Source: Firmicutes bacterium UBA5499
GTDB lineage: Bacteria > Bacillota > DTU084
DNA length: 5,659 bases
Assembly: GCA_002426275.1 (NCBI GenBank)
Contig: DIPB01000097.1
Span: 1 to 5,659 of the forward strand
Direction of reading: 5' to 3'
In this document: in pieces, positions 1 through 4,320 of the stretch
Position numbering within the stretch: the first letter of the stretch is position 1
How the letters are laid out: the number at the start of each line of letters is the position of its first letter
The notes under the pieces: generated by a model
Seen by the model: only the letters and a program-made list of their open reading frames with translations
Databases searched by the model: none
Told to the model about the DNA's origin: nothing
Translations under genes and position numbers: made by a program

Positions 1-646
1 TACGATAACTTTACACCAACTTTCAGAGGCGGATATTCCCGGATATTCCTTTATCTCAGGAACGTATCGTCTTCTGCCTATTTTTCGAAGGCATTGTCAA
101 AGAGTTGCAGGGTGTCTTCAGTCCAACGGTTGAGAACTATATTCGCTATTTGCCAGAGCGCTAATTTGATTTATCAGAGTTGGCTGATTGATCTGACCGG
201 GAATTTGAAGGCAAGGCCTAAATCCACATTGCGGATGAGGCTCTTCGCAACGCGGTACTGACGGACGATGCCGTTTTGACTGACCCCATCGAGATACCCC
301 ATCGAGATGGGCAAGGTAGTGGAAACCGCTGTTTATAAGCATGTGGCGGCTTTCTATTAAAAAGCAACTTCAGTCGGCTATTATTGAGGCCGACGAAAGG
401 ACAAGGAAGTCGATGTGCCAAGCGCAAGACCATTCTGATTGAAGTTAAATACCGGGAACGCACCGGTTCCAGATGCTGCTATTTGCCAACTCCTTTAGAA
501 AGGCATCCGCCGCAATTATTGTAACTAAAAACGCAAATGACTATGGCGCCCACAATACCGCTGCCGGTGATGAACTCGTCCCCGCATTTGCTTTTCTGTA
601 TTTGTTTGGCCATGCAGAAAAGAACAGATACAAGGTCGTTGAATGA
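1..646 (+). pseudogene. Decayed ATP-binding protein, DUF4143 C-terminal part (5' end outside window)
   Basis: No intact frame crosses this stretch, but consecutive frame fragments read in order as the C-terminal half of the AAA-type ATPases that carry a DUF4143 domain. Frame 3 (111-149) gives GVFSPTVENYIRYL. Frame 1 (from about 151) gives QSANLIYQSWLIDLTG and KARPK. Frame 3 (222-296) gives IHIADEALRNAVLTDD and LTDPIEI. Frame 1 (301-417) gives EMGKVVETAVYKHVAAFY, stop, KATSVGYY, stop, GRRKDKEVDV. Frame 3 (420-458) gives KRKTILIEVKYRE. Frame 2 (482-646) gives FANSFRKASAAIIVTKNAND, then LVPAFAFLYLFGHAEKNRYK, ending at TGA 644-646. I count at least six frame changes plus stops at 358-360 and 385-387. 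The nuclease-like ILIEVKYRE strand is typical of this family. The P-loop ATPase half would lie upstream. Such proteins are widespread and of poorly defined function. The fragments match my memory of the family; no search was run. Confidence 0.85.
284..309 (+). repeat. 13-bp tandem duplication inside the pseudogene
   Basis: The 13-mer ccccatcgagata (284-296) is followed at once by ccccatcgagatg (297-309), 12 of 13 bases identical. One copy reads LTDPIEMG, the expected DUF4143 wording. The extra 13 bases move the reading frame by one, so this duplication alone would inactivate the gene. Confidence 0.85.
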
Positions 647-708
647 AGGTGGATAGTCAACCGGTGAGAGAGAAATCTGAACAGAGTCCACACAGGCGGG
701 AAGTTATG

Positions 709-717
709 TGATATAAT
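709..717 (+). promoter_or_regulatory. Extended -10 promoter for the Ldh_2 gene
   Basis: TG at 709-710, one base, then a perfect TATAAT at 712-717 form a textbook extended -10 element. The place for a -35 box 17 bases upstream (689-694, cacaca) shows no similarity to TTGACA, which extended -10 promoters tolerate. Transcription would begin near 724, giving a leader of about 33 bases before the GTG start at 757. Confidence 0.6.
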
Positions 718-743
718 TAGCGCAAGTATTTCTGAGAAAAATC

Positions 744-750
744 AGGAGGG
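744..750 (+). promoter_or_regulatory. Shine-Dalgarno site deciding the Ldh_2 start
   Basis: AGGAGG at 744-749 lies only one base before ATG 751, too close for normal initiation. It lies seven bases before GTG 757, which is optimal spacing. The site therefore argues for GTG 757 as the true start. Confidence 0.7.
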
Positions 751-756
751 ATGAGC

Positions 757-1875
757 GTGGCGACTTCGCATGTTTACAGCGTAGACCTTTTGAATCGGTT
801 CTGCAACGACGCCTTTCAGAAGTTCGGCTTTTCCGCAGAGGAGAGCAAGATCATCACCGATGTTCTGTTGCTCTCGGACCTTTACGGAATTGAATCACAC
901 GGCATGCAGCGTCTGGTACGGTACCACAAAGGGATTGAACGGGGCCTCATTGAAGTTCATGCAAAGCCGGAAATCGTTTTTGAAACTCCTCTTTCCGCCG
1001 TGATTGAAGGGCATGACGGCATGGGTCAGCTCATCAGCCATTTCGCCATGGAGCTGGCAATCGCAAAGGCCAAAGCCGGCGGCATGGCAGTGGTGACGGT
1101 GAGAAATTCAAATCACTTTGGGATTGCCGGTTATTATGCAAAGATGGCTTCGGACCAGGGACTGATAGGTTTATCCATGACAAATTCTGAAGCGATCATG
1201 GTGCCTACATACGGCAGGTTGGCCATGCTGGGGAGCAATCCCATCGCCCTGGCAGTGCCTGCTGAACCTTATCCTTTCCTGTTTGACGCTTCCACCACAG
1301 TTGTGACCAGAGGTAAGCTTGAGATTTATAACAAGCAGGACAAACCTTTGCCCACAGGCTGGGCTTTGGACGAACGCGGCCATGACACCACAGACGCGGC
1401 CCGGGTCTTGAAGAACATCGTGGGGAAAAAAGGCGGCGGCATTATGCCTCTGGGCGGCTCCACAGAGCAGACCGGCAGCCATAAAGGCTATGGTTATGGC
1501 ATGTTCTGCGAGCTTTTCTGCTCCATCCTTTCCCTGGGCATGACCTCCAATCACACTCACATTGGCAATAAAGGCGGAACCTGTCATGGCTTTATGGCGA
1601 TCTCTCCTTCCCTCTTCGGCGTTCCAGAGGAGATTAAGGCGCATTTTTCCGCCTTCCTTCAAGAGTTGAGGGATTCGGATAAGGCGGAAGGACAAACGAG
1701 GATTTACACTCACGGGGAAAAAGAAGTAGAGGCCAGGGAAAGACGCCTCAAAGATGGCATCCCGGTCCTAAAGAACACGCTTTTGGAAATGAAGGAGCTC
1801 AGCGAATATTTGGGGCTTGATTTCAAAGGATATTTTGGCGCTCTTGAAGAAGGCGAGCATGAGAGCTTATATTAA
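757..1875 (+). CDS. Ldh_2-family NAD(P)-dependent 2-hydroxyacid (malate/L-lactate-like) dehydrogenase
   Basis: This is a cytoplasmic oxidoreductase of the malate/L-lactate dehydrogenase superfamily that includes AllD, YjmC, sulfolactate dehydrogenase ComC and piperideine-2-carboxylate reductase. These enzymes interconvert 2-oxo and 2-hydroxy (or imino/amino) acids with NAD(P)H. Counting from ATG 751, visible family motifs are ESHG at 48-51 (catalytic-region Ser and His), NSNHFG at 119-124 with His122, TN at 144-145, GSNPIA at 161-166, FDAST at 178-182, RGK at 187-189 and SHKGYG at 243-248. A C-terminal HGE at 321-323 corresponds to the usual PGE. Length (372 aa from GTG, 374 from ATG) is close to family size and nothing is missing. 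GTG 757 is preferred because of its ribosome-binding-site spacing; two extra residues result if ATG 751 is used. The gene stands alone between its own promoter and terminator, so context does not reveal the substrate. Family is secure; specificity is unknown. Confidence 0.92.
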   Translation: MATSHVYSVDLLNRFCNDAFQKFGFSAEESKIITDVLLLSDLYGIESHGMQRLVRYHKGIERGLIEVHAKPEIVFETPLSAVIEGHDGMGQLISHFAMELAIAKAKAGGMAVVTVRNSNHFGIAGYYAKMASDQGLIGLSMTNSEAIMVPTYGRLAMLGSNPIALAVPAEPYPFLFDASTTVVTRGKLEIYNKQDKPLPTGWALDERGHDTTDAARVLKNIVGKKGGGIMPLGGSTEQTGSHKGYGYGMFCELFCSILSLGMTSNHTHIGNKGGTCHGFMAISPSLFGVPEEIKAHFSAFLQELRDSDKAEGQTRIYTHGEKEVEARERRLKDGIPVLKNTLLEMKELSEYLGLDFKGYFGALEEGEHESLY

Positions 1876-1882
1876 AAAAAGC

Positions 1883-1913
1883 GGAGGCCGCGCAGCGGCC
1901 TCCTTTGCTTTTT
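1883..1913 (+). terminator. Rho-independent terminator after the Ldh_2 gene
   Basis: A perfect 9-bp GC-rich stem, GGAGGCCGC (1883-1891) and GCGGCCTCC (1895-1903), closes a GCA loop. The tail is TTTGCTTTTT. A run of seven A before the stem can pair with the distal T run and could give some termination on the other strand too. It begins eight bases after the stop codon. Confidence 0.92.
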
Positions 1914-1955
1914 AAAGTAACATCCGCCTCCGCCTTGGCATAGGTATACCCAAAT

Positions 1956-1965
1956 AAGGTGGTGA
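1956..1965 (+). promoter_or_regulatory. Shine-Dalgarno site of the superoxide dismutase gene
   Basis: AAGGTGGTGA matches the anti-Shine-Dalgarno complement AAGGAGGTGA at nine of ten positions. It lies six bases before ATG 1972 and nine before ATG 1975. Both starts are usable and differ by one Met. No convincing promoter is visible in 1914-1955, although the terminator just upstream implies one should exist. Confidence 0.7.
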
Positions 1966-1971
1966 AGCAGG

Positions 1972-2607
1972 ATGATGATTGATGCGCCCGGCACCCACAC
2001 TTTGCCGCCCCTGCCATATGCCCCAAGCGCTTTGGAACCTTATCTCAGCGCCGAAACGATTCGCATTCATCACGATATTCTTCACTTAAACTACGTCAGA
2101 GGGCTAAATCGAACGGAGTTGGCATTAGCCTCCAGCAGGGAAAGCGGTGACTATTCCCTGATCAAACACTGGGAGAGAGAGCTTGCCTTCTATGGCTCCG
2201 GACACATTCTGCATAGCATTTATTGGACCAATCTTTCTCCCCAGGGCGGGAGGGAGCCTTTGCCATTAACATGCCGGTATCTGGCGCGGGATTTCGGTAG
2301 CGTGGGGCGCTTTCTGGCTCAGATTTCCCAGGCGGCTGAGAATGTGGAGGCCTCGGGCTGGGCGATTCTGGCCTGGCAGAGCGCCTTTGGCAAGCTGGAA
2401 ATCCTCACCGCGGAAAAGCATCAGAACTTAACCCAGTGGGGCGTGCTGCCGCTTTTGGTTTTAGACGTCTGGGAACATGCCTATTATCTGGATTATCAAA
2501 GCTCCAGAGCGCAATATATTCAAGCTTTGTGGGAGATAGTGAACTGGCATGATGTGGAGGCGAGGCTCCTGGCGGCCTTTACAGGCCAAATACCAGGCAT
2601 TCCGTAG
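1972..2607 (+). CDS. sodF: Fe/Mn-family superoxide dismutase, SodF-like
   Basis: The product dismutates superoxide to hydrogen peroxide and oxygen, presumably in the cytoplasm, since no signal peptide is seen. The N-terminal helical-hairpin domain includes LPYAPSALEPYLS (14-26) and IRIHHDILH (30-38). The C-terminal alpha/beta domain includes SGWAIL (128-133), LEILTAEKHQ (142-151) and DVWEHAYY (165-172). Metal ligands by alignment to E. coli MnSOD are His33, His81, Asp165 and His169. HWERELAFYGSGHILHSIYW (66-85) and ILTAEKHQ closely resemble the Bacillus subtilis SodF subgroup as I remember it, without the N-terminal extension of SodF. Two positions stand out: Leu37 sits where the gateway His30 is expected, and His150 sits where MnSODs have Gln146, as in mycobacterial and archaeal enzymes. 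Iron as cofactor is therefore an inference. At 211 aa it is full length. The gene is monocistronic. Confidence 0.95.
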   Translation: MMIDAPGTHTLPPLPYAPSALEPYLSAETIRIHHDILHLNYVRGLNRTELALASSRESGDYSLIKHWERELAFYGSGHILHSIYWTNLSPQGGREPLPLTCRYLARDFGSVGRFLAQISQAAENVEASGWAILAWQSAFGKLEILTAEKHQNLTQWGVLPLLVLDVWEHAYYLDYQSSRAQYIQALWEIVNWHDVEARLLAAFTGQIPGIP

Positions 2608-2629
2608 GAGGCTCTTTGGAGCCTCTTTT
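2608..2629 (+). terminator. Rho-independent terminator after the superoxide dismutase gene
   Basis: A 7-bp stem, GAGGCTC (2608-2614) and GAGCCTC (2619-2625), has a TTTG loop and a TTTT tail. It begins at the base immediately after the TAG stop codon, so a terminating ribosome would cover part of the stem. Confidence 0.88.
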
Positions 2630-2639
2630 CAATTATACA

Positions 2640-2656
2640 AAGATTTTACAAATCTT
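2640..2656. repeat. 7-bp inverted repeat upstream of the porin promoter
   Basis: AAGATTT (2640-2646) and AAATCTT (2650-2656) form a perfect dyad with a TAC spacer. It lies about 50 bases upstream of the likely porin -10 box and has no T tail of its own. It could be an operator or activator site for the porin gene, but an AT-rich dyad of this length can also arise by chance. Confidence 0.35.
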
Positions 2657-2704
2657 CCAGTATACATTTAACCGTACTGTGAAGTTCTTTTAACGATTGT
2701 CTTC

Positions 2705-2710
2705 TATAAT
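2705..2710 (+). promoter_or_regulatory. Probable -10 box of the porin promoter
   Basis: A perfect TATAAT lies in an AT-rich stretch. No good TTGACA-like hexamer is found 16-18 bases upstream, so an activator or alternative contacts may be needed. Initiation near 2717 would give a leader of about 90 bases before the porin ATG. Confidence 0.45.
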
Positions 2711-2731
2711 CAAATTGTAAGTTGAGATTTG

Positions 2732-2800
2732 AGCAAGGAGGGTAGGAGACGGAGGGGTCTTGCTTGAGTTTTTGAAAATAATGGTAAAAAAAAAGGGAGG
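2732..2800 (+). promoter_or_regulatory. Purine-rich leader of the porin mRNA with ribosome binding site
   Basis: AGCAAG (2732-2737) and CTTGCT (2759-2764) can pair around a 21-base purine-rich loop. AAGGAGGG (2735-2742) overlaps the left arm, while GGAG (2745-2748) and GGAGGGG (2751-2757) lie in the loop. All three resemble Shine-Dalgarno sites but have no annotated gene after them. The working site is GGGAGG at 2795-2800, six bases before ATG 2807 and preceded by nine A. The arrangement suggests post-transcriptional control of porin synthesis; this is inference. Confidence 0.4.
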
Positions 2801-2806
2801 ATTTAA

Positions 2807-3616
2807 ATGAAAAAGATTGTAGCGTTAATCAGTTTATTGCTCGCAGTGAGCGCATCTGCTTTTGCGGCCAGCGTCAGCGGTGATTTGAGGTTGAAATTGG
2901 AAAACAAAGGCGACAATACAACTTTCAAATATGACAAGACGGCGCTCTCGCTCAGCGGAAGCCTGGATGGGGCCAAAGTCAAGACAACATTTGATATCAA
3001 AACAGGCAGTTCGGTCAGCGTGAAAGAAGCTTTTGTGGAATTTGGGCCCGCAGTCGTGGGAATGATCAAGATTCCCTTTGGCGTGAACAATTACGGCGCC
3101 ATTAACACTCCTTTGGCTGTGAGCGATTGGAACGGAGCTAGCTTGTTGGGCTTTTGGGTCAAAGGCACAGCTTCCCAGCTTCAGTATCAGGCCGGACTCT
3201 TCAATGACGGCGACGAGCCCGCCAAAGGACAGCTGGCTTGGGCAAATTACGGCGTCAGCGACGACATAGACCTGGTCGCTTCTTTTGTGAACAAAGAGGA
3301 TGATACCAGCTTCAGCGTAGGCGCGCTCTACACGGTCGACGCTCTCCTGGTCAGCGGCGAGTATGTTGGCGGCAGCGTAAGCGACGAGGATCTTTCGGGA
3401 TTTGTGGCTCAGGCCAGATACGGTCTGCTGCCGGCTTTGAATGTGTACGGTTCTTATTCTCAGCTTGCCCAAGGCGACGCCGAGGCAACAAAAGAAGGTA
3501 TCTTAGGCGCCCAGTATACCATCACCAAGGGTCTGACTTGGGAGACCGAATATAAGCTCGACCCTGACGAAGACGAGAACAATTTACTCACTTCCCGCCT
3601 TAAGGTTAAGTTCTAA
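2807..3616 (+). CDS. Outer-membrane beta-barrel porin-like protein
   Basis: The 269-aa product begins with a classical Sec signal peptide: Lys2-Lys3, a hydrophobic core to about residue 16, and an AFA/AS cleavage site after Ala20. The mature chain (about 249 aa) has no cysteine. It is a series of short amphipathic strands separated by acidic, Gly/Asn/Asp-rich turns, for example SGDLRLKLENKG (24-35), TALSLSGSLDGAKVKTTFDI and the final SRLKVKF. It ends in phenylalanine after alternating residues, the signal read by the BamA/Omp85 assembly machinery. This marks it as an outer-membrane barrel, probably of 12-16 strands by length, forming a diffusion pore. No SLH domain follows the signal peptide, unlike the porins of many Negativicutes. 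ATG 2807 is set by GGGAGG at ideal spacing. The gene is monocistronic, with a long leader and long 3' region. The substrate cannot be told; a non-porin OMP is possible. Confidence 0.82.
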   Translation: MKKIVALISLLLAVSASAFAASVSGDLRLKLENKGDNTTFKYDKTALSLSGSLDGAKVKTTFDIKTGSSVSVKEAFVEFGPAVVGMIKIPFGVNNYGAINTPLAVSDWNGASLLGFWVKGTASQLQYQAGLFNDGDEPAKGQLAWANYGVSDDIDLVASFVNKEDDTSFSVGALYTVDALLVSGEYVGGSVSDEDLSGFVAQARYGLLPALNVYGSYSQLAQGDAEATKEGILGAQYTITKGLTWETEYKLDPDEDENNLLTSRLKVKF

Positions 3617-3802
3617 GAGTTAATTCCCAGGACAAGCATTACTGTCATCACCCCTTCGCCGTCCTGCGATTCGTAGTCTGATTTTGCAGATGAGAGATCG
3701 AGTTTCCAGTTGGCAATTATGATGGTTTTTGCAGCGGAAATTCGCAGGACGGCGGAGAATAACTTACTTGCTATTTCGGGTATTTAACCCCTCCTGCCCT
3801 AC
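3617..3802. other. Gene-free interval between porin and its terminator
   Basis: No open reading frame with a ribosome binding site is seen on either strand here. Apart from the inverted repeat at 3654-3757, the only structure is a short GGGT/ACCC hairpin (3778-3788). If porin transcription runs to the terminator, the mRNA has a 3' untranslated region of nearly 190 bases before the terminator stem, long for a bacterial message. Confidence 0.5.
3654..3757. repeat. Inverted-repeat element in the porin 3' region
   Basis: The 16-base arm at 3654-3669 (core cgccgtcctgcga) pairs with 3742-3757 at 15 positions plus one G-U pair (T3656 with G3755), enclosing 72 bases. The interior has a direct repeat of TTTTGCAG (3682-3689 and 3727-3734) and no open reading frame of note. 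There is no T tail, so it is not a terminator. It may be an interspersed palindromic element (REP/MITE-like) or a structured RNA in the porin transcript. Confidence 0.6.
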
Positions 3803-3848
3803 GCGAAGCTGAACGATGTAAATCAGGCGTTCAGCTTCGCTTTATTTT
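3803..3848 (+). terminator. Rho-independent terminator with a 13-bp stem
   Basis: GCGAAGCTGAACG (3803-3815) and CGTTCAGCTTCGC (3828-3840) pair perfectly over 13 bp around a 12-base loop, followed by TTTATTTT. It ends transcription from the porin side and separates it from the tRNA operon promoter about 80 bases downstream. Confidence 0.88.
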
Positions 3849-3931
3849 GGGCGCTCTTTCAGCTAAGCTCGTTGCCTTTGTCAAAGACGGTTCGGCAGTT
3901 TTGCTTTTCGTGTTTTTTTGTCTGTGGCATC

Positions 3932-3960
3932 TTGACAGTGAGCGCCGCAAATGATAAGAT
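3932..3960 (+). promoter_or_regulatory. Sigma-70-type promoter of the tRNA operon
   Basis: A perfect TTGACA -35 (3932-3937), a 17-base spacer and TAAGAT (3955-3960) as -10 lie 33 bases upstream of tRNA-Glu. Initiation would be near 3967, leaving a short 5' leader for RNase P to remove. A strong promoter is expected for stable RNA genes. Confidence 0.75.
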
Positions 3961-3993
3961 AGTTTGTGCAAAGCCTCTTGGGTTTTGTCCAGT

Positions 3994-4070
3994 GCCCCCA
4001 TCGTCTAATCTGGTTAGGACACCGCCCTTTCACGGCGACAACAGGGGTTCGAATCCCCTTGGGGGTACCA
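3994..4070 (+). tRNA. tRNA-Glu (anticodon TTC)
   Basis: The cloverleaf is complete. The anticodon loop CTTTCAC gives TTC. The D stem is GTCT/GGAC, the T stem AGGGG/CCCCT with loop TTCGAAT, and the discriminator A plus CCA are encoded. U8 is in place when the gene starts at 3994. The acceptor GCCCCCA/TGGGGGT then has a G1-U72 wobble, and the anticodon stem has a C27-A43 mismatch. It is the first gene of a three-tRNA cluster. Confidence 0.95.
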
Positions 4071-4073
4071 AAT

Positions 4074-4150
4074 GGAGCCGTGGTGTAGCTGGTTAACACA
4101 CCTGCCTGTCACGCAGGAGATCGCGAGTTCGAGTCTCGTCGGCTCCGCCA
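4074..4150 (+). tRNA. tRNA-Asp (anticodon GTC)
   Basis: The acceptor stem GGAGCCG/CGGCTCC, anticodon stem CCTGC/GCAGG and loop CTGTCAC (anticodon GTC) are perfect. The T loop is TTCGAGT, and discriminator G plus CCA are encoded. Only three bases separate it from tRNA-Glu, so the two are cotranscribed. Confidence 0.97.
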
Positions 4151-4165
4151 TATCACCTTTAAGGT

Positions 4166-4241
<76 letters not shown>

Positions 4242-4250
4242 TTTTTATAT

Positions 4251-4272
4251 CCTTTTTTGCTTGCAAAAAGGG
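4251..4272. repeat. Hairpin between tRNA-Phe and alaR
   Basis: CCTTTTTTGC (4251-4260) and GCAAAAAGGG (4263-4272) can pair over 10 positions, one of them G-T, with a two-base loop that would open to four. There is no T tail on the right side. With the T-rich left arm it might help end the tRNA transcript, and its right arm contains the candidate -35 box of alaR. Confidence 0.45.
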
Positions 4273-4289
4273 CAGAAATTGGCTAAGAT
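4261..4289 (+). promoter_or_regulatory. Candidate promoter of alaR-alaT
   Basis: TTGCAA (4261-4266), a 17-base spacer and TAAGAT (4284-4289) give a moderate sigma-70-like promoter with the same -10 hexamer as the tRNA operon. Initiation near 4296 leaves about 25 bases before the TTG start at 4321, enough for the ribosome binding site only. Read-through from the tRNA operon is an alternative source of transcript. Confidence 0.45.
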
Positions 4290-4306
4290 AAATTTATTAG
4301 CGCGAA

Positions 4307-4314
4307 GAGGAGGG
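4307..4314 (+). promoter_or_regulatory. Shine-Dalgarno site deciding the alaR start
   Basis: GAGGAGGG at 4307-4314 lies six bases before TTG 4321. The longer frame opening at TTG 4261 has no ribosome binding site and would place its start inside the hairpin and candidate promoter, so TTG 4321 is chosen. Confidence 0.75.
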
Positions 4315-4320
4315 AACCCC

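Noticed and set aside
1171..1713. 180-codon antisense open frame within the Ldh_2 gene
   Set aside because: The opposite strand encodes a full family member with intact motifs. The antisense peptide shows no domain and the frame has no visible ribosome binding site.
1935..1957. TTGGCA (1935-1940) as a -35 box for the superoxide dismutase gene
   Set aside because: Possible -10 sequences TATACC (1945-1950) and AAATAA (1952-1957) are only 4 and 11 bases away, too close for a sigma-70 promoter.
2834..3472. 212-codon antisense open frame within the porin gene
   Set aside because: The sense strand has signal peptide, ribosome binding site and C-terminal OMP signature. The antisense frame is explained by codon composition.
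3684..3723. TTGCAG plus TATGAT as a promoter inside the inverted-repeat element
   Set aside because: The spacer would be 28 bases, far outside the functional range.
3876..3886. CTTTG-T-CAAAG dyad upstream of the tRNA promoter
   Set aside because: It is only 5 bp per arm and about 45 bases from the -35 box, with no second copy. Chance is a sufficient explanation.
3872..4096. 74-codon open frame on the + strand
   Set aside because: It spans the tRNA promoter and the whole tRNA-Glu gene, and its peptide resembles nothing known. It is a by-product of RNA genes.
4261..4320. Longer alaR start at TTG 4261
   Set aside because: It has no ribosome binding site, lies in a hairpin and candidate promoter, and adds 20 residues not usual for the family. 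TTG 4321 has GAGGAGGG at six bases.
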